A stretch of DNA of 64,000 bases from Alicyclobacillus fastidiosus. Its GTDB lineage: Bacteria; Bacillota; Bacilli; Alicyclobacillales; Alicyclobacillaceae. Under the pieces are notes generated by a model. It worked only from the letters and a program-made list of their open reading frames with translations, made no database searches and was not told the DNA's origin. Positions 27,536-36,201 of this stretch are shown here, in pieces. A program made the position numbers and the translations under genes. The number at the start of each line of letters is the position of its first letter. The stretch's first letter is position 1. The stretch covers positions 4,950,501 through 5,014,500 of the forward strand of contig NZ_CP104067.1 of NCBI RefSeq assembly GCF_026651875.1. The letters run 5' to 3'.

Positions 27536-28024
27536 CTATCTCGATACACCAGTCCGATTTTTGATTTGAAACTCTGGTTTGGTCACATACTCCATGTACG
27601 TCGTCGTTCCGTCAAAATCCAAGTAAGCTCGAAATCGAGTACGGATAGCTGGTGCGGTAATTAAGTCAAGTACTTGGTCTCTTGCAACCCATCGGCTATC
27701 GGTTGTTTCGTCAGATACGCTTAATTCACCACCCACGGGCTTACATACAAAGTCCAACATTAACTTCGTGGGAACATCAGTTACACCGTCATACCATTTA
27801 TGTATAGCTGTATTCGAATAAATTCCGATTAGATGACTGACGGTTGTATTGATACCACTTTCCTCTTTGATTTCTCGACTCAAGGCGTCTATCAGATTTT
27901 CCCCGACTTCAACCTGTCCACCTGGGAATACCCATCCACCGTCACGTGTTTTTACCAAAAGAATGTTGCCGTGTCCATCTTCTACAATTCCACCTACGGC
28001 TACTATGTGCGTTGGAAATGCCAT
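27536..28024 (-). CDS. Nudix hydrolase
   Basis: 162-residue hydrolase of nucleoside-diphosphate-linked compounds. The Nudix box is complete: GGQVEVGENLIDALSREIKE followed by ESGI (GX5EX7REUXEEXGU). Substrate cannot be told; small housecleaning Nudix proteins act on oxidised nucleotides. ATG 28024 follows AGGAGGTCGTGAA and lies one base after the stop of the upstream kinase, so the pair is translationally coupled. Last gene of the 27.5-33 kb row of co-oriented accessory genes. Confidence 0.88.
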   Translation of the reverse strand: MAFPTHIVAVGGIVEDGHGNILLVKTRDGGWVFPGGQVEVGENLIDALSREIKEESGINTTVSHLIGIYSNTAIHKWYDGVTDVPTKLMLDFVCKPVGGELSVSDETTDSRWVARDQVLDLITAPAIRTRFRAYLDFDGTTTYMEYVTKPEFQIKNRTGVSR

Positions 28025-28025
28025 T

Positions 28026-28574
28026 TCACGACCTCCTGGTACTGTAGTAATCTGTGTGTTCCACCGAACCAATTTCAACTTTTCTGATGAATTTATCAAC
28101 TTCACTCGGGTTCTTTAAAATAAATACGTTTTTTCCTGAAAGGCTGTTGATTTTCGCTAAAACACTTGGGCGTCTGTTCTTTCGGAATCCCCAAACGAAC
28201 TTTATAAATTGCCAGCTAACCTTTTCTGGACATCCCTCAGCAAGGTCGGGTCTAGTAGTTCCGTACAGACTAATACCTCTCTTGATTACCCTGTACGTCG
28301 TTAGCCAGCTAGGAAAATCCAGATATATGATGGTGTCGGCTGCTGCCGCTCTAATGTCCAACGACTTTGCATACATTCCATCGATAATCCATTCATCATT
28401 CTTGACCAGTTTGGTCTGTAAACTCCGCCATTCGTCGTAAGGTGTTGGAGTCCATCCAGGTTTCCAGTACAACGCATCCAAATGATACACAGGGATTTTG
28501 GTGATCTCACCCAGTTTTCGAGCTAATACGGACTTTCCAGAACCGCCAGAACCAAGTACAGCGATCTTTCTCAT
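28026..28574 (-). CDS. P-loop kinase, FlaR/topology-modulation-like
   Basis: 182 residues beginning with a Walker A motif (VLGSGGSGKSVLARKLG) and continuing with HLDALYWKPGW, WIIDGMYAKS, IIYLDFPSW and RVIKRG, the pattern of the small adenylate-kinase-like proteins annotated as DNA topology modulation protein FlaR. The name is historical; the activity is probably phosphotransfer to an unknown small molecule. Coupled to the Nudix gene. Confidence 0.8.
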   Translation of the reverse strand: MRKIAVLGSGGSGKSVLARKLGEITKIPVYHLDALYWKPGWTPTPYDEWRSLQTKLVKNDEWIIDGMYAKSLDIRAAAADTIIYLDFPSWLTTYRVIKRGISLYGTTRPDLAEGCPEKVSWQFIKFVWGFRKNRRPSVLAKINSLSGKNVFILKNPSEVDKFIRKVEIGSVEHTDYYSTRRS

Positions 28575-28633
28575 CGCGTACCTCCTCGTGTATCAAAGCC
28601 TCAGATTTACCAATAATCGTAATAGAGTGGCTA

Positions 28634-28741
28634 TTGAACACTTCTGCCCGAGAACGCTATAAAAGGTTCCCTATAACCGCTGTATTTGTATGCAGAGGAG
28701 CGCTCGCGCGCATTTTCGCTAAAAGCCGCCGTTTGTTTAAC
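28634..28741 (-). repeat. Dispersed intergenic repeat, copy H
   Basis: Bounded by TTGAACACTTCTGCCCG on the left and GCCGCCGTTTGTTTAAC on the right (plus-strand reading). It separates the methyltransferase from the kinase/Nudix pair. In gene direction it begins GTTAAACAAACGGCGGCTTT right after the upstream gene and ends CGGGCAGAAGTGTTCAA before the next. Confidence 0.65.
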
Positions 28742-28757
28742 AACGGAGGCTTTAATA

Positions 28758-29552
28758 CTAGATATATAGTGGAGATAACCGCACATCTTCTTTATCTGCA
28801 ACAATTGTAAAAAACTGAGGGAATTTCGGGCTGGAACTTGGTATTTCCTCAAACGTCCGTATAAATAGTCCTTGAGATGCCACAGCGGTTATAATTTCAC
28901 CAGCCGTCCAAAATCGTAATAAACACTTGGGCAAATCATAACGGTCTTCTTCGGGCAGAAGATCAACGTAAGCAAGCCCGCCCTCCATAATGGCATCATC
29001 AAAGTAGTTTGCATCTGGTTTTGTTTCTAAGACCCCATCTCTGTAGTCCAGCATCTTACGGGAAAATGGATGGAAGTCAGTTAAAATCAGTCGACCACCA
29101 GATAATAATCTGCGACTAACCAAGGAAAAAAGCGGGGATAAATCGGAGAAGTAATGTAATATCCCGAACTCCATCAACACGATATCGAATTCTCCCAGCT
29201 CACTTTCTTTGGGGATACTCAGTACATCTGAACAGATATAGTTCAGTCCGACACCTGCGGCAGCCGCAACTTGTGTCGCGTATAACCGATTTTCTTCCGA
29301 TATATCTACCACAGTCACATCAGCACCTAGTAAAGCTAGGCAAATCGCTTTTGACCCATGTGAGCCGAGGAGGTTAAGGACTCGCTTGCCTGATGGATCG
29401 CCAATATACTTTAACCAATGACGCAGAGGGTGCCTACAATCCGTTTTTAGATTTTGAGCGTGCTCACTGGGTGTCCCAAGGCTTCGAGTCCAAGCCTGAT
29501 ATGCTCTTGTTTCCCACGCGACTTTGTTGGCACGAGACAGCTGTTCTTGCAT
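28758..29552 (-). CDS. SAM-dependent methyltransferase, class I
   Basis: 264 residues with a Rossmann methyltransferase core: VLNLLGSHGSKAICLALLG (motif I, slightly altered), VTVVDISEENRLYA (acidic end of strand 2), FDIVLMEFGILHYF (motif IV) and LSGGRLILTDFHPF. Target unknown; the W-rich N-terminus (NKVAWETRAYQAW) is common in the YcgJ/UbiE-like accessory methyltransferases of Bacillales. ATG 29552 has GGGAGG upstream. Flanked on both sides by the dispersed repeat. Confidence 0.85.
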   Translation of the reverse strand: MQEQLSRANKVAWETRAYQAWTRSLGTPSEHAQNLKTDCRHPLRHWLKYIGDPSGKRVLNLLGSHGSKAICLALLGADVTVVDISEENRLYATQVAAAAGVGLNYICSDVLSIPKESELGEFDIVLMEFGILHYFSDLSPLFSLVSRRLLSGGRLILTDFHPFSRKMLDYRDGVLETKPDANYFDDAIMEGGLAYVDLLPEEDRYDLPKCLLRFWTAGEIITAVASQGLFIRTFEEIPSSSPKFPQFFTIVADKEDVRLSPLYI

Positions 29553-29693
29553 ACAGATACCTCCCAGTTCAATGTGCAAAACAGACTGAATCATCGTAAC
29601 ATTTGAAAGTGGGCCGTCAATCATTTTTCTAAATTACTTCTTCAATGATCTATATCTTTGAACGCACTATTCAAATTTAAATGAATCGCTATT

Positions 29694-29795
29694 CGGTTAA
29701 ACTGCCCAATAGTACAACAACGCCCGGTCCTCAATCGCTGCATGTTCATGCAACTTCAAGTAACAGAACTTATGGGATTTATACCCCCGATAACG
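29694..29795 (-). repeat. Dispersed intergenic repeat, copy G
   Basis: CGGTTAAACTGCCCAAT at the left edge and a weaker CCCCCGATAACG at the right, between the acetyltransferase stop and the methyltransferase start. Confidence 0.5.
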
Positions 29796-29819
29796 ACAGT
29801 ATGAAACTTCGCAATTGGT

Positions 29820-30359
29820 TCACAACTGTTCTCGAAGCGACATGAGGTTACGCCATCCATAAGCAGACTCCTGTAGCTGTTGTTCTCCAATTTGAATACT
29901 TTGCTCGCGTACTAACCGCCCGCCCATAGATTCATAAAAATAACGCGATGGGTTATCGTTTAATACCCATATCAGCATTGTATGAAAGTGGCTAGAGGCA
30001 AGATGCGACACAACGTGATGGAAAAGTAGTTTGCCAACTCCCTTCCGTTGATGCTCCTTTAGCAAATAAATTGCATACAATTCCCCGTCGTATGTAGAGT
30101 CTCCAGAACGTTCTCTGCCTCCATCTGCAAAACCAATAATCTGTCCTTCCTCATCTTCGGCAACGAACATGGCGTATTCATTAGAATTTTTTGCAATACG
30201 GTTTCGCAATCGTTCTTCACATTTTTCATAGGATAGACTCGCTAAAAACTCGTCGTTTACGATTCCGCTGTACGTGGTTCTCCAACTGTCAACGTGAACT
30301 TTCGCAACACCCATGGCGTCTTCTAGAACCGCCTTTCGAATCGTCCAACTACTGCCCAA
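29820..30359 (-). CDS. GNAT-family N-acetyltransferase
   Basis: 179 residues. The acetyl-CoA site is seen as LYAIYLLKEHQRKGVGKLLF (Q/RxxGxG/A), with VHVDSWRTTYSGIV at the N-terminus and NDNPSRYFYESMGGRL at the C-terminus, as in many Bacillus GNATs of unknown substrate. The start is taken as the TTG at 30359 because GGAGGTG lies six bases before it; a TTG five codons earlier would bury that site. A repeat copy sits on either side. Confidence 0.85.
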   Translation of the reverse strand: MGSSWTIRKAVLEDAMGVAKVHVDSWRTTYSGIVNDEFLASLSYEKCEERLRNRIAKNSNEYAMFVAEDEEGQIIGFADGGRERSGDSTYDGELYAIYLLKEHQRKGVGKLLFHHVVSHLASSHFHTMLIWVLNDNPSRYFYESMGGRLVREQSIQIGEQQLQESAYGWRNLMSLREQL

Positions 30360-30383
30360 TGACAACACCTCCAATGTTTTGTC

Positions 30384-30453
30384 GTTAAACTGCCCATCTC
30401 AATGCAATAAGGACTCATGCATGATCTGTCGCATAAGCCCCCGTTTGTCCAAG
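30384..30453 (-). repeat. Dispersed intergenic repeat, copy F (compact, complete)
   Basis: The clearest short copy, about 70 bp: CGTTAAACTGCCC on the left, CTGTCGCATAAGCCCCCGTT then TGTCCAAG on the right. Lies between DUF4260 and the acetyltransferase gene. Confidence 0.7.
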
Positions 30454-30514
30454 AAGGCTAGCAAAAGGTAACCCACGTTTTAGTCACAAATGTAATTTAT
30501 CGTTGTGAGTCTGC

Positions 30515-30868
30515 CTAGACCTGTCCCAGATGAGTTTTCTTGGAATTGTCTTGATATTTCAATCCAAATCCTAACGAGCGATCAATCGCTATGTGCGCAG
30601 TCCATATCGGTCCAAGCATAGCCCAGATAGAATTCTCTAACATTAACCCAATGCCAATACACAACAATGGGAACACGTATGTGTGAAAATGATTGTAGCA
30701 TCGTGCCCCTACTCTTGAGCCGAAACAATAACCCAACATATCCAAATCCGGTAATAGTACCAATTCGAAAAATGTTGACCATGGGAAATGGTGGTCATGA
30801 TAAAACCACATACTAACAAAAACGACCACAAGCGACTCCAACCGCAACGATGTTCTCATGTTATTCAT
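30515..30868 (-). CDS. DUF4260 membrane protein
   Basis: 117-residue protein with four membrane segments. LLPDLDMLGYCFGSRVGA, HTYVFPLLCIG, WTAHIAIDRSLGFGLKYQDN and TTHLG-type ending match the DUF4260 family, of unknown function. The ATG at 30868 overlaps the TetR stop as ATGA, so it is the third gene of the metallo-hydrolase/TetR/DUF4260 operon. Confidence 0.82.
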   Translation of the reverse strand: MNNMRTSLRLESLVVVFVSMWFYHDHHFPWSTFFELVLLPDLDMLGYCFGSRVGARCYNHFHTYVFPLLCIGIGLMLENSIWAMLGPIWTAHIAIDRSLGFGLKYQDNSKKTHLGQV

Positions 30869-31461
30869 TCCAGTTCGCCTGCGCACTGTGCAGCTTGCAT
30901 TTTCGAATGCAGTCCCAGAAGAAATGTGTCGATGAGAAAACGGTAGCTATCATCCACACTGATGGGCATTTTGAACCCCTCATTTCGTTCTAATGAGATG
31001 AATCCGTGCACCATGCTGCGAAAACTGCGTACAGCATGAATGGAGGTATAGTCGTCCAATCCGTAATGCTGAAACACTTGAACGACAGTTTCGACTAACC
31101 TTCTCGCTGCTTGCTGCCATTGCTCTTCCTGCGGGTCGGAGACTCGCTGAACCGCTTCATATAGCCCCGGATGGGATCGAGCGAACGCCAAATACTCTTC
31201 TGCTAAAGCGTAAACGGCATTGTCACCGGATTTTCCAATCGCTGCCCGCGTTATCACGGAATTCAGCAGATTACATCCGTGTATGGCGAGTTCAATGCGT
31301 AAACCAGGAAGTCCATCGATATGATTGTACAAAGAAGGCGAACGGATCCCCAGCTTCTGAGCGAGAGTCGCCAAGCCGAGGGATTCCAGACCTTGAGAAT
31401 CGACGATCTCGGTAGCAGCTTTCAGGATGGTTGGCAAATCAATTCTTGTTCGTTGCGACAT
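30865..31461 (-). CDS. TetR/AcrR-family repressor
   Basis: 198 residues. N-terminal helix-turn-helix ILKAATEIVDSQGLESLGLA and LGIRSPSLYNHI; the C-terminal ligand domain is of the WHG type (FRSMVHGFISLERNEGF). ATG with GGAGGAATCGAC upstream. It follows the metallo-hydrolase gene by 15 bases and probably represses the operon through the palindrome at 32230-32244, which lies within the promoter. Ligand unknown. Confidence 0.9.
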   Translation of the reverse strand: MSQRTRIDLPTILKAATEIVDSQGLESLGLATLAQKLGIRSPSLYNHIDGLPGLRIELAIHGCNLLNSVITRAAIGKSGDNAVYALAEEYLAFARSHPGLYEAVQRVSDPQEEQWQQAARRLVETVVQVFQHYGLDDYTSIHAVRSFRSMVHGFISLERNEGFKMPISVDDSYRFLIDTFLLGLHSKMQAAQCAGELE

Positions 31462-31476
31462 GTCGATTCCTCCATA

Positions 31477-32172
31477 TTAAAGTTCAAGGGCTCTATCAAT
31501 GAGCTCCACTGGCTGAGCTATCATGTTTCCATGTCCAACGGCAAGTAATTCGGGTTGATATTCACGTATTTTGCGGGCGCTTTCCATACCTAACTCTTTG
31601 TTCCAAGTAGCCATAGCAGGAAACGGAAACAAGGGTCTCAGTTGTCCTGTTACAGCAAAACCACCTCTCGTTTGAAAAGCATCCCCGGCAATCAAAAACT
31701 GAGTTCGCGTATCGAGGAAGGACATTGAACCAGGGGTATGCCCAGGTGTCCAAATGGCAAGAAGCGATCCAACCCTGCTTCCATCATCCAAAAGCACGTC
31801 TGGCGTTGTTTTGATGGTATGTGGCTTGGGAACGCCTCCTCTAATAGGGGTACCTGGTTCGCTCGCATCAAGCGTACGATCGCCGGTCAATAAACGAGCG
31901 TCACGGCGGGAGATATAGACGGGAACATCCGGAAACATTTGTTTTAATTTATCCAGTGCCCCGATATGGTCGGAGTGAGCATGGGTGAGAACGATGCGAC
32001 GAATTGCTTTTTCCACCTTCCTAGCGGCAGTGGCAATTCCATCTGCACTGTTCGGAAGCGCGGCATCGATCAGTGTCAATCCATCCTCTTCCTCCACAAA
32101 ATAGCAATTCACGGGGAAAACACTCGGAAGAAACGTCAGTTGATACAAATGTCCCTGTTTAATCATTCGCAT
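31477..32172 (-). CDS. Metallo-beta-lactamase-fold hydrolase
   Basis: 231 residues with the metal ligands of the fold: LTHAHSDHIG (HxHxDH), TPGHTPGSM (next His), IAGDAF (bridging Asp) and a final VGHGN. Closest in layout to small YflN-type hydrolases encoded with a TetR regulator in Bacillus. Substrate unknown, possibly a lactone or thioester. First gene of its operon; GAGGTGA precedes the ATG. Confidence 0.88.
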   Translation of the reverse strand: MRMIKQGHLYQLTFLPSVFPVNCYFVEEEDGLTLIDAALPNSADGIATAARKVEKAIRRIVLTHAHSDHIGALDKLKQMFPDVPVYISRRDARLLTGDRTLDASEPGTPIRGGVPKPHTIKTTPDVLLDDGSRVGSLLAIWTPGHTPGSMSFLDTRTQFLIAGDAFQTRGGFAVTGQLRPLFPFPAMATWNKELGMESARKIREYQPELLAVGHGNMIAQPVELIDRALEL

Positions 32173-32223
32173 TACACATTCACCTCTGTCTTTCTAGGTT
32201 CAATTAAAGCTAACGATGTTTAC

Positions 32224-32252
32224 AATTTAACTAACACTATTAGTTTTGTCAA
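32224..32252 (-). promoter_or_regulatory. Promoter with TetR operator in the spacer
   Basis: On the minus strand TTGACA is followed after exactly 17 bases by TAAATT. The spacer is filled by the palindrome ACTAATAGTGTTAGT (32230-32244). The transcript would start about 45 bases before the metallo-hydrolase gene. A repressor bound here would block RNA polymerase directly. Confidence 0.7.
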
Positions 32253-32706
32253 GGATGTTTGCGTTCTGAATGTCGATCCATAAAGAACTCTTAAAACGGC
32301 TCGTTATTTCAAGAATATTTATTGTGCTGTCTTTTAGCGACAGATTGCCTGTTTAGTGTAAATGCGTCGTTATGTGTGTAAGAAAACTAGGCGGGTTCAT
32401 TCCCAACAGGTATTCTCCATACCTTGTCTAGGGGTGAACCGTCGTCGTTCATTGATGTTTCACTAGTGCACGTCAGTTGCGTCAAGAATGGATTTGCAGT
32501 TGTAGCAAACTGGAGCCAGTCGGGTAAATGCGCTAACCATTGGATCAGCCTCGTTCGGAAGGAAATTAAGATAGAATCTCTATCAGTTTCACAGGTAGAG
32601 TCACTACTGCAGACTCCTGCCCAAGAGCGCAAGACGGCGATAAGCACCCAAACGCATATTCATACGACAGGGGCCCCCTTATAATGTGAACACGCACCCC
32701 ACCAAC
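32253..32706. other. Spacer between cassette-like genes, with a doubtful small ORF
   Basis: Contains a possible minus-strand frame of 86 codons (32387-32647, GTG start, no ribosome site) that I do not recognise, and a diverged repeat trace at 32333-32355 (TTTTAGCGACAG then CTGTTTAG). Otherwise empty. Confidence 0.35.
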
Positions 32707-33270
32707 TCAAATTTGTAGACTAGAAGCATTTTCTTTTACGTATTTTTCAAAGTCGTTTTTAAAAAAGGCATGAAGTACACAAGGTTGTTGCTCTTTGTTC
32801 TCCAAGAACTCATGCTCGTCTGGAAATTGATCTTCAACATTTAAACGAATATACGGCAGTTTTTCCTGTGCTTTTTGCGAACGAATATTAGTTTTTCGTG
32901 CTCCTGCCAAAACGTGGACCAGTCCAAGTTCTTGAAACGCTATCTTCAGAATTTCAATTTTAGATGCGTGATTGTAACCCATTCCCCAATACTCTTGCCC
33001 AATCCATGTACCTACGTGACATCGTTTCCGTTCTCGATTAATGGACATTAAGGTAGTCACGCCAATAAATTCACCATTTTCGTTAAGAATAACCCTGGAA
33101 AGCTGATTGCCGTTTTGTTCTTCCTGAGTAATCCACTGAATAAAGTTCCGTGTATCTTTTACGGATTCGTCGGGAATGCCAAGAACATCTTTAATCTTTG
33201 GGTTTGATACTAACTCCCACATTCGTTCTGCAAAAGATAAATCATGTGAAACCAGCTGTACCCTTGCCAT
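32707..33270 (-). CDS. GNAT-family acetyltransferase, RimJ/RimL type
   Basis: 187 residues. HVGTWIGQEYWGMGYNHASK contains the acetyl-CoA loop and EILKIAFQELGLVHVLAG is typical of RimJ/RimL-like enzymes; later residues (NEKS-type region replaced by RSQKAQEKLPY) are less canonical. ATG 33270 has AGGAGG nine bases upstream. Its upstream region is where the group II intron was inserted: the 3' exon starts 70 bases before this ATG, so expression now depends on splicing or on a promoter in the intron. Confidence 0.85.
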   Translation of the reverse strand: MARVQLVSHDLSFAERMWELVSNPKIKDVLGIPDESVKDTRNFIQWITQEEQNGNQLSRVILNENGEFIGVTTLMSINRERKRCHVGTWIGQEYWGMGYNHASKIEILKIAFQELGLVHVLAGARKTNIRSQKAQEKLPYIRLNVEDQFPDEHEFLENKEQQPCVLHAFFKNDFEKYVKENASSLQI

Positions 33271-33402
33271 TCCTGACGACCTCCTATCAGAAATTCTTTT
33301 GCATAACAATTTTAGTATAAATTTTGAGATATTCCATATGTAGAATAGGCCCGGGCCGACCCACCTCCTTCAGGAGGTAGTTGGACGCCCGAGCCCTTCC
33401 CC

Positions 33403-33436
33403 GAACCGGACTTGCGCCTTTCAACGCATCCGGCTC
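33403..33436 (-). ncRNA. Group II intron domain V
   Basis: 34-nt hairpin reading GAGCCGGATGCGTTGAAAGG... to ...GTCCGGTTC on the minus strand, with the catalytic triad region, GAAA tetraloop and closing pairs of a bacterial domain V. Domain VI follows with a CTCGGGC...GCCCGGG stem and bulged A region. Confidence 0.9.
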
Positions 33437-33452
33437 TCCATTTGAAGTAGTC

Positions 33453-35264
33453 TTAGGTTGCACATGGTTCGGTCTGACCCGTGACAATTCTGTTTCGCCG
33501 CCGCTGTTGTCGCCTATGGCAGGGCAGACATAAGGCTACGAAGTAGTCTGGTATGGATTCCTTATTACCCCACACATCTCCTGCAATTCCGGGCCAATAA
33601 TCAACGTATACGTTGCGTGCCGTCAGTTTACAAGCACACACCGCGCATCGCTCATTCTGCCGATTCATCACAGATTGCCGGTAATACACCCAATTTTCCG
33701 GTAGTCCGTACAATCTCGCTATGTATCTGGCTCGCTGGACTTTCATCGTTGCTCGAAGTTTACGGTTCCCATCAAGCCATTCTCGGTCTTCAGAAACATA
33801 TGGATTCCTTTGAGAGCATTTATCCGGATACTCTATCTTGTAGAACCCAAACTTATCGAGCATGTGTACATTTCCATCGCTGTCCTTGAACCCAAAGTGT
33901 TTCGCTGTGGATTTTCTGTGGTATGGAAGGTTGGCGGCTTCGTTGTAGCGGTGTTGGTTCCGTCTAGCCACAACGCCCGGCGGCTCTCTTGTTCTTTGTT
34001 TGAGTCGTTGGAACACTAACCACCACAGATAAGAGTCGAGGGTCAGAAAGGTATCTTTTGAATTCCCTCGTCGGAAGTACTCCGCGAAGCCTCGGATTTT
34101 TCGGTTCAACGTGGCGACAACTGCCGGACCTGGGGCCATCCAGAATGCCCGCGAATCTTTGGCCATCATTCGCTTGAATCGCTGAATTGACTTACGGCTC
34201 GGTTTAACGAGTACTCGCTCTTGCCCCTGCCGTTTCCATCGTCGGATGTTGAATCCGAGGAAATCAAGACCGGCATCTGCATGAGTTATCAGTGTCTTTT
34301 CTGCAGACAGCTGAAGCCGAAGTTTTTCATTTAAGAACTGAGCAACTTCTTCTTTCAGTATCTCGGCGTGTTCTTTGCTCCTGCAGAGAATCACTGCATC
34401 GTCTGCGTATCTCACGATGTAGCAGGGAATTTGCGCTTTTCGTCGTTCGCGAGGCGACAGGTATTCGTATTTGTTTGCAATGAATTCGTCCAGTTCATTC
34501 AGATACACATTCCCAAGCAACGGGCTCACAATGCCGCCCTGCGGTGTGCCGAGCTCTGTCTCTTCAAATTCTCCCTCGTAGACGAGGCCTGCTTTGAGCA
34601 TGTTGCGGATGACCCGTATCAGACGGCGGTCGTGAACGTTCCGTCGTAAGATACTTAGCAGGATTTCATGGTCTACGTTGTCGAAGAATCCTTTAATGTC
34701 GAGTTCAATCACCCAGCAGTAGCGGTGCCGACCGATGAGAAAGCGAATGCGTTCAATGGCATGGTGGGTGCAACGGTATGGTCGGAACCCATAACTGTGT
34801 GGGTGCTGTTTGCCTTCGTAAATCGGCTCTAGAATGCTGCGGACAACATCTTGGGCCACGCGATCGACAATGGTTGGAATGCCAAGCGGCCTCTTTTCAT
34901 GCGGCTTGTGGCTCTTCGGGATGTACACCCTCCGGACTGGACTCGATGCGTACAGTCGGAGTGCTTGTTTCACATCTTCCCGAAGCTTTTGCCAAGCCTC
35001 TTGTGTGGCATAATCCCATTTTGTCTTGTGGTCTACGCCGGCTGTTTGTGCACCCGAGTTTCTCAGTACTCTCGCAATGGAGAGATCAATCCAGACATTC
35101 CATCTCAGTAAGTGATGCAGTCTTGAGAATGGTCGTTGTGCCAAAGACCTGCGTGCAAGGCGCGCTTGTGTTTCGAATCTCTTTCTCTCCTGTGCGGAGG
35201 ATTGAGTGATGGTAGAAATCGCAATCACTCCCTTATGGGGGAGCCCTACTTTACTCACGCGCAC
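33453..35264 (-). CDS. Group II intron reverse transcriptase/maturase with HNH endonuclease
   Basis: 603 residues. Reverse transcriptase blocks: IPKSHKPHEKRPLGIPTIVD, YGFRPYRCTHHAI, VIELDIKGFFDNVDH (first catalytic Asp), GTPQGGIVSPLLGNVYL, RYADDAVILC (YADD active site) and LDFLGFNIRRW. The maturase X domain follows, and the C-terminus has an HNH-type endonuclease (CAVCACKL ... CLPCHRRQQRRRN). Intact. The start is GTG at 35264. Promotes splicing and retrohoming of its own intron; with an IS in the RNA, splicing in cis is doubtful. Confidence 0.95.
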   Translation of the reverse strand: MRVSKVGLPHKGVIAISTITQSSAQERKRFETQARLARRSLAQRPFSRLHHLLRWNVWIDLSIARVLRNSGAQTAGVDHKTKWDYATQEAWQKLREDVKQALRLYASSPVRRVYIPKSHKPHEKRPLGIPTIVDRVAQDVVRSILEPIYEGKQHPHSYGFRPYRCTHHAIERIRFLIGRHRYCWVIELDIKGFFDNVDHEILLSILRRNVHDRRLIRVIRNMLKAGLVYEGEFEETELGTPQGGIVSPLLGNVYLNELDEFIANKYEYLSPRERRKAQIPCYIVRYADDAVILCRSKEHAEILKEEVAQFLNEKLRLQLSAEKTLITHADAGLDFLGFNIRRWKRQGQERVLVKPSRKSIQRFKRMMAKDSRAFWMAPGPAVVATLNRKIRGFAEYFRRGNSKDTFLTLDSYLWWLVFQRLKQRTREPPGVVARRNQHRYNEAANLPYHRKSTAKHFGFKDSDGNVHMLDKFGFYKIEYPDKCSQRNPYVSEDREWLDGNRKLRATMKVQRARYIARLYGLPENWVYYRQSVMNRQNERCAVCACKLTARNVYVDYWPGIAGDVWGNKESIPDYFVALCLPCHRRQQRRRNRIVTGQTEPCAT

Positions 35265-35460
35265 CTACTTCAAACTGGAACCCTTCGCCATGTAATGGTC
35301 ATTATCCATCTCGGACTACTTGTGTTTTGTCAAGAAGATTTCCCTGGTTTTATCATCACTTTTTCCTTGGTGTAATCATCGATTTTTCCCTGGTGTGATC
35401 AACTAAAATCCCCTGGTATTATCACGAGAATTCCCTGGTGTATTTCCAGTTCTGTTTGGG

Positions 35461-36201
35461 TCATTTTTGCCGCATCAATGCGTGTTTTAGTCGGTAGCTT
35501 TCTCCCTCAAACACAACAAGTTGTCCATGGTGCGCCAGACGGTCAATCATTGCAGCAGCCATCTGGTCATCCGTGAAAATACCGCCCCATTTGGAGAACT
35601 CCAGATTCGTGGTGATCACCAAACTTCGTCTCTCGTAACTAGCTGCAACCACTTGAAATAATAGCTGCGCCTCTTCACGGTCCATCGGAAGGTAACCCCA
35701 CTCATCAATGACCACAAGCTGAGCCTTTTCTAGTTCCTTCATTATGCGTTCTAAAGATCCAGCGCGTTTGCTCTCGCTCAGTCGTGTCACCAGGGATGCT
35801 GCGGTGAAAAACCTCGTAACAATTCCCATCTCACACGCTTTCGTTCCTAAGGCAATGGCAAGGTGTGTCTTACCAGTGCCGACAGGACCATACAGAACGA
35901 GGTTCTTTTTCTCCTGGACAAACTGACACGAAGTCAGTTCATCCAGGGACAAGGTAGAGGGCAGGCGAAGTGAACTGAATTCGTACCCCTCCAGCGTTTT
36001 TCGTACAGGGAACGCAGCTCGTTGAAATAAACGAATTCTCCGCTGACGCTCGCGGTGCTCCAATTCCTCCCGGAACACCTTATGTAGAAACTCCTCCTGT
36101 CTTGGCGTAGCTTCTAAATCGCATAACCGTACCGCATTCTGACTCAGGATTAATTGTCGGCAGTATTGTGAGATTTCTAGTCGTATCTCACTGCGGTCCA
36201 T
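35461..36201 (-). CDS. istB: IS21 helper ATPase IstB
   Basis: 246-residue AAA+ ATPase that assists transposition. Walker A GPVGTGKTHLAIALG, Walker B LVVIDEWGYLP and the sensor region ITTNLEFSKWGGIF are all present. ATG 36201 overlaps the end of istA, whose last codons supply the GGAGGTG ribosome site, so translation is coupled. Usual family length. Confidence 0.94.
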   Translation of the reverse strand: MDRSEIRLEISQYCRQLILSQNAVRLCDLEATPRQEEFLHKVFREELEHRERQRRIRLFQRAAFPVRKTLEGYEFSSLRLPSTLSLDELTSCQFVQEKKNLVLYGPVGTGKTHLAIALGTKACEMGIVTRFFTAASLVTRLSESKRAGSLERIMKELEKAQLVVIDEWGYLPMDREEAQLLFQVVAASYERRSLVITTNLEFSKWGGIFTDDQMAAAMIDRLAHHGQLVVFEGESYRLKHALMRQK

